From CAVXSP01 sp963724645 (GTDB lineage: Bacteria; Acidobacteriota; Vicinamibacteria; Vicinamibacterales; SCN-69-37), in contig CAVRVJ010000003.1 in assembly GCA_963724645.1 (NCBI GenBank), positions 372,001-436,000 of the forward strand: DNA of 64,000 nucleotides. The letters run 5' to 3'. The notes under the pieces are model-generated. The model searched no databases, was not told the DNA's origin, and saw nothing but the letters and a program-made list of their open reading frames with translations. How positions within the stretch are numbered: position 1 is the stretch's first letter; every line of letters begins with the position of its first letter. This document shows positions 35,117-42,710 of this stretch, one piece after another. Both the position numbers and the translations under genes were made by a program.

Positions 35117-35401
35117 TCAACGAGACGGCGTCGGCTCCGGCGCAATCTGGCACGCTTCCGTCGGCGCGCTCGCAATCGAACTTCCGAGGCTCGTGGCGTA
35201 GCCAAGCCAGCACCCGTTGGTTTTCGTGTCCCGAATGAAGAACAGGCTCTCGCCCGTCGGTGTGCTCTTCGTCACGTCGCTGATGACGAGCCGCGCGTTC
35301 GAGGGCGGCCGCCTCACCTGCGCCGAGAGCGTATTCGTCATCACGATGCCGGCGGTGACACCTGTCAACAGAGAGCCGATCACACAGATCGTCTTGTTCA
35401 T
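35117..35401 (-). CDS. Small exported protein (94 aa)
   Basis: 94 residues with a signal anchor (MNKTICVIGSLLTGVTAGIV), then a short domain with ESLFFIRDTKTNGCWLGY and a closing EACQIAP. Two Cys residues could form a disulfide in the periplasm. A weak Shine-Dalgarno-like GGAGGCG precedes the ATG at 35401. It is isolated between the Ig-like protein gene (convergent) and rseP. I recognise no family, but the ordered signal peptide and codon usage favour a real gene. Confidence 0.6.
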   Translation of the reverse strand: MNKTICVIGSLLTGVTAGIVMTNTLSAQVRRPPSNARLVISDVTKSTPTGESLFFIRDTKTNGCWLGYATSLGSSIASAPTEACQIAPEPTPSR

Positions 35402-35486
35402 GGGAACGCCTCCTAGATAGGGTTAGACCGCTCGGGTACCGTTCCAGTCGGAGGCAGGAAACCGTGCGGCCGGGGGCAGGATCCCC

Positions 35487-36779
35487 CTACCTCAGTAACC
35501 GCATGATGTCGTTGTAGATCACCGTCGCCATGAGCGCGACGATGAGGACCGCGCCGGCCATGAGGATGCGTTCCTTGACGCGCATGCTGAGGTCGCGGCG
35601 GATCAGACCCTCAAATGCCAGAATCGCGATCTGACCGCCGTCCATCACCGGAACGGGCAGCAGATTGATCAAGCCGAGGTTGAGGCTGATCATCGCCATG
35701 AGCTCGAGGAGGTAGTTCCAGCCGAGCTGAGCGGCGTTGCCCGACAGTTGAGCGATGGCCAGCGGGCCCATCAGCTGGCGCATCGGCGTCTGTCCGCGGA
35801 ACAGTCCCCGCAACGTTACCGCAATCATCGTCGTCGTCTCCCAATTGCGCTGGAGGCTCATCTTCGCCGCCTGCCAGAGATTGAGGTCGACCCGGCGGAC
35901 CTCGTACGGGTTGATGCTGACGCCGATGAGGCCCACGTCGCCGTGCTTCTCGGGCACGATGACGACGTCGCGCGACATACCGTCGCGCTCGACCGTGATC
36001 GTGATTGGCTTGCCGGCGCTCTGGTGAATGATGTCCATCACGCCCGCCTGATCCATGCGCGAGCCGTTCACGGCGAGCAGCACGTCGCCGCGCTGTAAGC
36101 CGGCGCTTGCGGCCGGCCCGGAGGGATCGACGCTGAGCAGCTGCGGCCGCATCACCGGCACGATCCCCAGGCTGCCGACTTCGTACTTGCTGACCGCGTC
36201 GGGCGTGATACGCGCGCTGATGCGCTGGCCGTTGCGCACCGCCACAATCTCGAGCAGCCGGTTAGCCTGTGGCGCCACGGCGGCGTCGAGCTGATCCCAC
36301 GTCTTCACGTCGAGATCGCCCAGGCGCACGACCTGGTCGCCTGGCTTGAGGCCGGCCTTTTCCGCAGGGCTGCCGTCCGCAACGGCACCGATCACCGCCG
36401 GCGCGCTTTCGAACAGCGGAACGTCCGCGCCGCGCGAGAGCGTGATCGTCAGGAGCACCAGGGCCAGCAGCATGTTCATGACCGGCCCGGCCAGATAGAC
36501 CTGGAAGCGGACCCACTTGCTCTTCGAAAGAAACTCATCGGGCGCGCCGGTGCGCTGATCTTCCACCGTCTCGCCGGCCAGCTTGACGAAGCCGCCGAGT
36601 GGAATGATCCCGATGCTGTACTCAGTGCCACCGCGCTCGAACCTGACCAGCTTGGGATCGAAGCCGAGCGAGAAGCGAATCACGCGCACCCCGTGAAGGC
36701 GGGCCATGAGGAAATGGCCCAGCTCGTGCACGAAGATGAGCACACCCAACACGAACAGAAAGGCAATGATGGTTGTCAA
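35487..36779 (-). CDS. rseP: Site-2 zinc metalloprotease RseP
   Basis: Intramembrane protease of about 430 residues that cleaves the anti-sigma factor in the envelope stress response and trims signal-peptide remnants. The first helix carries the zinc motif HELGH (FVHELGHFLMARL). There are two PDZ domains (one with AEKAGLKPGDQVVRLGD, one with AASAGLQRGDVLLAVNG), and near the end the second zinc site LLPVPVMDGGQ in the membrane (NLGLINLLPVPVMDGG). I chose TTG 36779, which overlaps the dxr stop (TTGA) and places the first helix at the N-terminus; the longer frame runs into dxr. The dxr-rseP order is conserved in many bacteria. Confidence 0.92.
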   Translation of the reverse strand: MTTIIAFLFVLGVLIFVHELGHFLMARLHGVRVIRFSLGFDPKLVRFERGGTEYSIGIIPLGGFVKLAGETVEDQRTGAPDEFLSKSKWVRFQVYLAGPVMNMLLALVLLTITLSRGADVPLFESAPAVIGAVADGSPAEKAGLKPGDQVVRLGDLDVKTWDQLDAAVAPQANRLLEIVAVRNGQRISARITPDAVSKYEVGSLGIVPVMRPQLLSVDPSGPAASAGLQRGDVLLAVNGSRMDQAGVMDIIHQSAGKPITITVERDGMSRDVVIVPEKHGDVGLIGVSINPYEVRRVDLNLWQAAKMSLQRNWETTTMIAVTLRGLFRGQTPMRQLMGPLAIAQLSGNAAQLGWNYLLELMAMISLNLGLINLLPVPVMDGGQIAILAFEGLIRRDLSMRVKERILMAGAVLIVALMATVIYNDIMRLLR

Positions 36780-37972
36780 TGAAGTCCCTTGCGTTCTACT
36801 TGTCCCGACGATCGTAGCGTACTGATCGTTTCCTGCGCCTGAGCCCTGGCCCGGCTGTCCACCGCCCGGACATCCGCCAGTGAGGCGGGCTCGCGCGCGT
36901 CCTTCAGGGCGGCGATGGCGTCCTCGATGAGCGCAGGAATCCCGGTGAAGGGCAACTGTCCCGCCAGAAACGCACCCACGGCAACCTCGTTGACGGCGTT
37001 CAGCACAATGGGCGCCTGACCGCCGGCCTCGAGCGCCCGATAGGCCAGGCGCAGACAGGGAAAGCGGTCGAGATCCGGCATCGAGAACTCCAGGGGGCCC
37101 AGGCGGCCGATGTCCAACGACGGTAGTCCCCCATCCCACCGCTCCGGGTACGAGAAAGCGTACTGAATCGGCAGCCGCATGTCGGTCACGCCGAGCTGGG
37201 CGATCACGGATCCGTCGCGCAGCTCGACCATGGAATGCACGATCGACTGCGGGTGAATGACGACGTCGATCTCGCGGGACGACACGCCGAAGAGCCAGTG
37301 CGCCTCAATGACCTCGAGCCCCTTGTTCATGAGGGTGGCCGAGTCGATAGTCACTTTGCGGCCCATCTGCCAGGTCGGGTGCTGAAGCGCCGCTTCCGGC
37401 GTCACGCGCGCAAGTGCCGCGGCGTCGAGCGACCTGAACGGCCCGCCCGACGCGGTCAGGATGAGGCGCCGGATCTCCGCCGCCGTGCGCCCGTGCAGGC
37501 ACTGGTGGATCGCGTTGTGCTCGCTGTCCACCGGCAGGATCGCAGTGCGCCGGCGGCGAGCGGCTTCCGTCACCAGACGGCCCGCCATCACGAGCACTTC
37601 CTTGTTGGCGAGCGCGACAGTCTTGCCCGCGTCGATCGCGGCCAGCACGGCTTCAAGGCCGGCCGTGCCGGAGGACGCGCAGAGCACCAGGTCCACATCG
37701 CCATGCGTCGCGGCAGCGCACAGGCTCTCGGGTCCGGCGACGATCTCAGGAGGAGCCGGTCCCGTCAGGCGGCGGGACAGTTCGTCGCGGCCGGGTTCCG
37801 ACGCGATGCCGGCCAGTCGCGGCCGATACCGAGAGACCTGCTCCGCGAGCAGCGAAGCGTTTTCGCCGGCGGCCAGGGCGACAACCTGCAGCCGATCGGG
37901 ATGCGCGTCAACGACGGCCAGGGCGCTCCGGCCGATTGACCCGGTCGAGCCGAGAATCGCAAGACGCGTCAC
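36776..37972 (-). CDS. dxr: 1-deoxy-D-xylulose 5-phosphate reductoisomerase
   Basis: Second enzyme of the MEP isoprenoid pathway, converting DXP to MEP with NADPH. About 398 residues: LAILGSTGSIGRSALAVVDA at the NADPH fold, LANKEVLVMAG, the metal-binding motif PVDSEHNAIHQCL, the flexible loop ALQHPTWQMGRKVTIDSATL and HPQSIVHSMVE. All are typical. The start GTG 37972 is shared with the cdsA stop (GTGA overlap). Together with uppS it supplies the polyprenyl lipid carrier. Confidence 0.95.
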   Translation of the reverse strand: MTRLAILGSTGSIGRSALAVVDAHPDRLQVVALAAGENASLLAEQVSRYRPRLAGIASEPGRDELSRRLTGPAPPEIVAGPESLCAAATHGDVDLVLCASSGTAGLEAVLAAIDAGKTVALANKEVLVMAGRLVTEAARRRRTAILPVDSEHNAIHQCLHGRTAAEIRRLILTASGGPFRSLDAAALARVTPEAALQHPTWQMGRKVTIDSATLMNKGLEVIEAHWLFGVSSREIDVVIHPQSIVHSMVELRDGSVIAQLGVTDMRLPIQYAFSYPERWDGGLPSLDIGRLGPLEFSMPDLDRFPCLRLAYRALEAGGQAPIVLNAVNEVAVGAFLAGQLPFTGIPALIEDAIAALKDAREPASLADVRAVDSRARAQAQETISTLRSSGQVERKGLH

Positions 37973-38778
37973 GCGAAGTACCTGAGAAACACGTAGAACA
38001 CGGGGCCGGCAAACAACCAGCTGTCGATGCGATCGAGGACGCCCCCGTGTCCGGGAATCAACGACGAACTGTCCTTCACGCCGGCGCCCCGCTTCAAGAG
38101 CGATTCGAACAGGTCTCCGGTGATGCCGAAGGCCGCCACCAGGGCACCGAGCACTCCGCCGCTGGCCGACCCGAGGCCCGGAATCCACCGCGCGCCCAAG
38201 GTGGCACCCACGGCCCCCGCCGCGATAACCCCGCCCAGCGCGCCTTCAACGGTTTTCGCCGGACTCACGAGCGGCGCGAGCTTGTGGCGGCCGGCCAACC
38301 GGCCCACGAAGTATTGAGCGGAGTCGCTGACGATCACCAGAACGGCCAGGGTGCTGACGACTTCCACGCCATAGACCACCCGCACCCGGGCGATGGCGCC
38401 AAGCGGCAGACCGATGTAGAGGGGCATCATGATGCACGCGGCCGCGCGTGCGAGCACTGAGGAGTCCGGCGGCCCGGCCGCCAGCGTGAGCACACCGCCG
38501 GCGATGATCAGTGACAGCACGACGAGCGGCAGCACGTCGGCCGGCGTGCCTCGCCCGCCTGTCAGGCCCAGGCCGAACACCGCGCAGATCACGCCGGCAA
38601 TCGGTGCCACGAAGCGCGACGGCAGTGGAACGCCGAGTTGCCGCGAGAGTCCCGACAGTTCTGCCGCGCTGAGTACGGCAATGACCGTCGCGACGCCGAC
38701 GGTCGCGAGCGGATGAAGGAACCAGACAGTGACAACCAGCAGGCCGATCAGAACGGCGGCGGAAAGGACGCGCGTCAT
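37969..38778 (-). CDS. cdsA: Phosphatidate cytidylyltransferase
   Basis: Makes CDP-diacylglycerol from phosphatidate and CTP in the inner membrane. 269 residues with about seven membrane segments and the family signature near the C-terminus (SSLIPGHGGVLDRIDSWLFA), preceded by SPAKTVEGALGG. It lies between uppS and dxr with a four-base overlap to dxr, as in the common uppS-cdsA-dxr-rseP block. Confidence 0.94.
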   Translation of the reverse strand: MTRVLSAAVLIGLLVVTVWFLHPLATVGVATVIAVLSAAELSGLSRQLGVPLPSRFVAPIAGVICAVFGLGLTGGRGTPADVLPLVVLSLIIAGGVLTLAAGPPDSSVLARAAACIMMPLYIGLPLGAIARVRVVYGVEVVSTLAVLVIVSDSAQYFVGRLAGRHKLAPLVSPAKTVEGALGGVIAAGAVGATLGARWIPGLGSASGGVLGALVAAFGITGDLFESLLKRGAGVKDSSSLIPGHGGVLDRIDSWLFAGPVFYVFLRYFA

Positions 38779-38779
38779 G

Positions 38780-38843
38780 AAGGCTTGGGGCCTCGGGCGC
38801 GGCTTGGGGCTGACCTCGCGCCCCGAGCCTCGAGCCTCAAGCC
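38780..38843. repeat. Intergenic palindromic GC-rich element
   Basis: GGCTTGGGGC units on the left (twice) and the complementary CCCGAGCC, CGAGCC and CAAGCC units on the right form an imperfect hairpin of about 64 bases that fills nearly the whole gap between uppS and cdsA. It interrupts an otherwise overlapping operon and may modulate read-through. Confidence 0.5.
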
Positions 38844-38844
38844 A

Positions 38845-39636
38845 TCACCGCTTCCCAGCTGCCGCCGGCTCCGGGGTGATCGCGCCGTAACGACGTTCGC
38901 GTTTCTGATAATCGACAACGGCCTCGAGAAGGTGCCGGGCGCGGAAGTCCGGCCAGAGCGCTTCAGTGACCCAGATCTCCGCATAGGCGATCTGCCACAG
39001 CAGAAAATTGCTGACGCGCATCTCGCCGCTGGTCCGGATCAGGAGATCGGGGTCAGGCTGACCGGCGGTGTACAGAAAGGCGCCGAACGTCTGCTCGTCC
39101 AGCATGGCGGGATCGAGCCCCTGGCGAATGGCGGCGCGCGCGGCGTCGACGATCTCGGCGCGTCCACCATAGCTGAGGGCGATGTTGAACAGCATGCCCG
39201 TGTTGTCCTGCGTCTGGGCCTCCGCCATCTCGAGCTCCCGGCGGATTTCAGGGCTCAACCGATCGCGCTGCCCGATGACATGGAACCGGATGTTGTTCTT
39301 GAGCAGGTTCTTCAGCTCGAGCCGCAGGTAATGTTTGAGAAGGGCCATCAGTGCGCGGATTTCCGCATCCGGACGCTTCCAGTTCTCGACGGAGAACGCA
39401 TAGAGGGTGAGCACCGAAACACCCAGCCGGGCGGACGTCTCGACTGTCTCCCGCACAGCGTCAATGCCCGCGCGATGTCCCTCCACTCGCGGCAGATGCC
39501 GCGTCGCGGCCCACCGGCCGTTGCCGTCCATGATGACCGCGATGTGCCGCGGCAGCCGGGCGAAGTCGATTCGCCGCGCGAGGTCTTCCTCCGGCGAACC
39601 GGGAACGATGGCGGACAGGACATCGAGGAGGGACAT
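38845..39636 (-). CDS. uppS: Undecaprenyl diphosphate synthase
   Basis: Cis-prenyltransferase of 263 residues. It has the diphosphate-binding start VIMDGNGRWA (catalytic Asp), GHRAG, LTLYAFSVENWKRP, then IALSYGGRAEIVDA and the product-end motif PDLLIRTSGEMRVSNF with W and E residues following (ALWPDF). It condenses FPP with IPP to the C55 carrier for peptidoglycan and O-antigen. It is the first gene of the uppS-cdsA-dxr-rseP series and lies 45 bases after the truA stop. Confidence 0.95.
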   Translation of the reverse strand: MSLLDVLSAIVPGSPEEDLARRIDFARLPRHIAVIMDGNGRWAATRHLPRVEGHRAGIDAVRETVETSARLGVSVLTLYAFSVENWKRPDAEIRALMALLKHYLRLELKNLLKNNIRFHVIGQRDRLSPEIRRELEMAEAQTQDNTGMLFNIALSYGGRAEIVDAARAAIRQGLDPAMLDEQTFGAFLYTAGQPDPDLLIRTSGEMRVSNFLLWQIAYAEIWVTEALWPDFRARHLLEAVVDYQKRERRYGAITPEPAAAGKR

Positions 39637-39681
39637 CGGCTGAAGCTAGGAGATCTTAGCAGAGGCACCGGCAGGGATGAA

Positions 39682-40431
39682 TCACGCGTTCACCCTGTGA
39701 TATGTGACTTCCACGAGTGTAAGCCCTTGTGCTGGCGCGGTGCGGCCGGCGGCCTGGCGGTCGTGGGCGGCGAGGATTTCGCCCATGGAATCCGGCGGGC
39801 GGCGGCCGGCGCCGATGTCGACCAGCGTGCCGACGATCGCCCGGACCATGTGTCTCAGAAATCCATCGCCTTCGATGTCGAACACCAGCTCGGCTGCGCC
39901 CTCACGAATCGTCAACTCCCGGATCGTCCTGACCGTGTCGTCAGCATCGGCGCCCGCGGCCTGAAACGAGGCGAAGTCATGGCAGCCGACGAGCCGCGCG
40001 GCTGCGCGCCGCATCCCGTCCACGTCGTTGTGGCCGGGCGCGTGCCAGACGAACCATCGATCAAACGGCGAGAGCACCGACGCCGTCGCGAGCCGGTATC
40101 GGTAGCGTTTGCCGGTGGCCTGGAAGCGGGCGTGAAAGTCGGGCGGGGCATCCTCCAGGTGAAGCACGCGGACATCGGGCGGCAGCCGGAAGTTGAGCGC
40201 GCGGCGCAGCGTGGGAGGGGGCAGCATGGTCTCGATCCTGACGCTGGCGACCTGCCCCAGCGCGTGCACGCCGGCGTCGGTGCGGCCCGCGCCAGCCACG
40301 GCAGGCGCCTCACCCGCGATCGGCTCGAACGCGTGTTCGATGAGCTGCTGGACGGAGACACCGGTCGCCTGCCGCTGCCAGCCGACGTAGTTCGTGCCGT
40401 CGTACGCAATGGTGAGCTTGAGGCAGCGCAT
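39682..40431 (-). CDS. truA: tRNA pseudouridine(38-40) synthase
   Basis: About 249 residues with the TruA signatures YDGTNYVGWQRQ, the catalytic Asp in GAGRTDAGVHALGQVA, and FLRHMVRAIVGTLVDIGAGR near the C-terminus. It isomerises uridines 38-40 of the tRNA anticodon stem. Start ATG 40431 is chosen; the open frame continues upstream through a repeat element but without family similarity. It is the last housekeeping gene before the lipid cluster, separated from it by the repeat at 40438-40518. Confidence 0.93.
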   Translation of the reverse strand: MRCLKLTIAYDGTNYVGWQRQATGVSVQQLIEHAFEPIAGEAPAVAGAGRTDAGVHALGQVASVRIETMLPPPTLRRALNFRLPPDVRVLHLEDAPPDFHARFQATGKRYRYRLATASVLSPFDRWFVWHAPGHNDVDGMRRAAARLVGCHDFASFQAAGADADDTVRTIRELTIREGAAELVFDIEGDGFLRHMVRAIVGTLVDIGAGRRPPDSMGEILAAHDRQAAGRTAPAQGLTLVEVTYHRVNA

Positions 40432-40437
40432 ATGAAG

Positions 40438-40518
40438 ATCGGCACTCGGCACTCGGCACTCGGCACTAGAGAGAGTGGACTTGGCGAGGAGTCTTTCCAG
40501 TGCCAAGTGCCGAGTCCC
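40438..40518. repeat. Tandem/inverted short-repeat element between truA and the lipid cluster
   Basis: Four tandem copies of GGCACTC (from 40441) are followed by about 40 bases and then by the inverted units AGTGCC and AAGTGCCGAGT (to about 40515). The same plan of tandem short units, a spacer and inverted units is seen at the GC-rich elements elsewhere, but with a different unit. It may serve as a terminator for the leftward cluster. Confidence 0.6.
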
Positions 40519-40524
40519 TGGCGC

Positions 40525-41742
40525 CTAAACCTTTCGCATCACGAGCGCGGCATCGTTGCCACCGAAAGCGAGCGATGTGGACACCCCGCAGGTGACGCGC
40601 ATCTTCCGCGCGTCGTTCGCCACAATATGGAGCGCGCATTCCGGATCCGCTTCGCGGAAGTTGATGGTCGGCGGAACGACGCCTGACGCGATCGACAGCG
40701 CGAGTGCCGCCGCCTCGATCGCGCCCGCCGCCGACAGACAGTGTCCGACCATGGACTTGATGGAGGTGACAGGGAGCTCATCCGCGCGCGCGCCGAAGAC
40801 GCGACGCAGTCCTCGCGCTTCGGCCTGGTCATTCTGCGGCGTCGCCGTGCCGTGGGCGTTGACGTGATCGATGGCGTCCTTCGAGAGCCGCGCGGCCCGC
40901 AAGGCGTCATCTATCAACGCCGCCACGGCCCGCCCCTCGGGCTCTGGCGCGGTCGGATGGTACGCCTCGCAACGCATGCCGTAGCCGGCCAGCTCGGCAT
41001 AGATGCGCGCGCCGCGACGCCTGGCGTGCGACATCTCTTCGAGGACGAGCATCGCCGCGGCCTCGCCGATGTTCATGCCCTTCCGCGTCCGGCAGAATGG
41101 GCGGCAGGGTTCGTCGTCGACGAGGCGCAGCGCATTGAAGCCGGTGAGCGTCACGCGGCAGAGCGCGTCGCTCGCCCCGGCGATCATGGCGTCGGCCTGG
41201 CCCCGCATGATCGCCTCGCCGGCGTAGCCAATCGCCACGGTGCTCGAGGAGCAGGCCGACAGGACGGACGCCTTCAGCCCTTCGAGGCCGAAGAGCGATG
41301 CGACGACGTCTCCAGACGCGGTCGAGAAGTGCCCGAAGATCTTCGCCGGCGCCGCGCGCCGTATGCCCGCCACCTCGACCTCGGCAAACCACTCCTCGTT
41401 TCGAAGCAGGTCCGCCGTACCGGATCCGAGCACGACGCCGATGCGATCGCGGCCGAGGCCGTTGTCCAGAATGCCCGAATCGGCGATTGCCTCTCGTGAG
41501 GCCAGGACCGCCATCTGATCGCTGCGTGACAGGCGCCGCCAGGCCTTCGGCGAGAAACCAGGGTCCGGCGCGAACGAGCCGACCTCGGCGACCTGCTGGC
41601 TGCGGCACCCGGTGCCGTCGAACAGCGCCAGGTCTCGAATCCCACAGCGGCCTGCGATCATGCCCGTCCAGACGTCGTCCCGCGTGGTGCCCAGCGCGCT
41701 CAGCAGGCCAATCCCAGTGACGACGACCCGGCGTTCGTTCAC
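40525..41742 (-). CDS. Beta-ketoacyl-ACP synthase (catalytically complete ketosynthase)
   Basis: 405 residues of the FabF type. The active-site nucleophile is Cys about 164 in LSACSSSTVA. The catalytic His residues are about 297 in VNAHGTATPQND and about 334 in SMVGHCLSAAGA, with Lys about 329. Family N-terminal (VVVTGIGLLSALG) and C-terminal (STSLAFGGNDA) patterns are present, so it should condense malonyl-ACP with a growing chain. Start GTG 41742 overlaps the PHP-protein stop. It is the last gene of the leftward unit, and its partner is most likely the inactive ketosynthase homologue at 47616-48866. Confidence 0.93.
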   Translation of the reverse strand: MNERRVVVTGIGLLSALGTTRDDVWTGMIAGRCGIRDLALFDGTGCRSQQVAEVGSFAPDPGFSPKAWRRLSRSDQMAVLASREAIADSGILDNGLGRDRIGVVLGSGTADLLRNEEWFAEVEVAGIRRAAPAKIFGHFSTASGDVVASLFGLEGLKASVLSACSSSTVAIGYAGEAIMRGQADAMIAGASDALCRVTLTGFNALRLVDDEPCRPFCRTRKGMNIGEAAAMLVLEEMSHARRRGARIYAELAGYGMRCEAYHPTAPEPEGRAVAALIDDALRAARLSKDAIDHVNAHGTATPQNDQAEARGLRRVFGARADELPVTSIKSMVGHCLSAAGAIEAAALALSIASGVVPPTINFREADPECALHIVANDARKMRVTCGVSTSLAFGGNDAALVMRKV

Positions 41743-42710
41743 GACTGGGCCCCGAGAACACTCGCGTGGATATCGGCGGCCGCGCTCCTGGCCGCGCGCA
41801 CGATATCGAGCCGGCATCGGGCGATGGCGTGAGCTTCCTGCCGTTTCTGGAGGGCGCCAATCAAGAACGGGACAAACTCGACCGGCAGTGAGGCGAGCGA
41901 CCAGGCGAAGCCGATGCCACGCCGCGGCCAACTCAAATCGGGACGGCCGAAGCCGGCCAGTTCCGCCCAATAGTTGCCGATGACGCCGTAGATTTCAGCC
42001 GCGATGTCGAGCGTGGTGCCGTGCCGTCCGCCAACTCGGGTGCGTCCACCCCGCAGACTGCTGAAGAAATCCTCCCGGGTGCGTCCTTCAGCCTCGGTGT
42101 AGGTCGTGCCCACCCGGCGCAGCGTATGTGCGTCACTGCCGCCGAAAAGGCCGACGGGCGCCTCGCCGACTCGGGCGCGCAACACTTCCTCGATGAGCCC
42201 GTTGTGTTCGCGCAGCATGGCGCCGTTCCGCGCTTCGAAGGCCGGAAACAGGGCCAGCACCGCCCGCAGGTACTGCGCGAGCGGGATCTGGCGCTGGAAG
42301 AAGAAGAACATGTGGTTCAGGGCGAAGGCGACATCTTCCCGGCGAAGGTACGCCGTGAGCTCGTAGACGTTTCCGCGAAGCCGCTGCGCCTCGGCGTGGA
42401 TGCGCTCGGACAACCCGTAGGCTCCGACATGCACTTTCAGCGGCAGATCCGGGAACCAGGATTCGATTTCCTCGCTGATGAAGAAATCGTCGGCCGACGG
42501 ATGGCGCGCGAGGAATTCGAGGCAGCCGGCGATGCTGTCGTGGTCGGTGATCGTGACGAGATCCATCCCTCGGCCCTTCGCCACGCGGTAGACCGCGTCG
42601 GGATCCGAGTAGCAGTCACGGGTCCGCAGGAAGCGAAAATGCGGAGCGTACCCCGAGTGATACGAGTGGACGTGCAGGTCGGCGCGCAGCAGACGTGTCC
42701 CGGCGTTCAT
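41739..42710 (-). CDS. PHP-domain metal-dependent phosphoesterase
   Basis: 323 residues. The metal-ligand strings of the PHP fold are visible: DLHVHSYHSG (first His pair), VTITDHDSIAG, the EEIE acidic pair, LNHMFFF (His) and GGSDAHTLRRVGTTYT near the C-terminal third. The protein should hydrolyse a phosphomonoester or phosphodiester in the cytoplasm. In this operon it probably trims a phosphate from a lipid or sugar head-group intermediate, but that is inference. It overlaps the ketosynthase gene by four bases and the large envelope-protein gene by four bases. Confidence 0.85.
   Translation of the reverse strand: MNAGTRLLRADLHVHSYHSGYAPHFRFLRTRDCYSDPDAVYRVAKGRGMDLVTITDHDSIAGCLEFLARHPSADDFFISEEIESWFPDLPLKVHVGAYGLSERIHAEAQRLRGNVYELTAYLRREDVAFALNHMFFFFQRQIPLAQYLRAVLALFPAFEARNGAMLREHNGLIEEVLRARVGEAPVGLFGGSDAHTLRRVGTTYTEAEGRTREDFFSSLRGGRTRVGGRHGTTLDIAAEIYGVIGNYWAELAGFGRPDLSWPRRGIGFAWSLASLPVEFVPFLIGALQKRQEAHAIARCRLDIVRAARSAAADIHASVLGAQS

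Noticed and set aside
40438..40518. Possible CRISPR-like repeat (four GGCACTC units)
   Set aside because: The units are tandem with no spacers, too short, and are followed by inverted copies; no cas genes are near.
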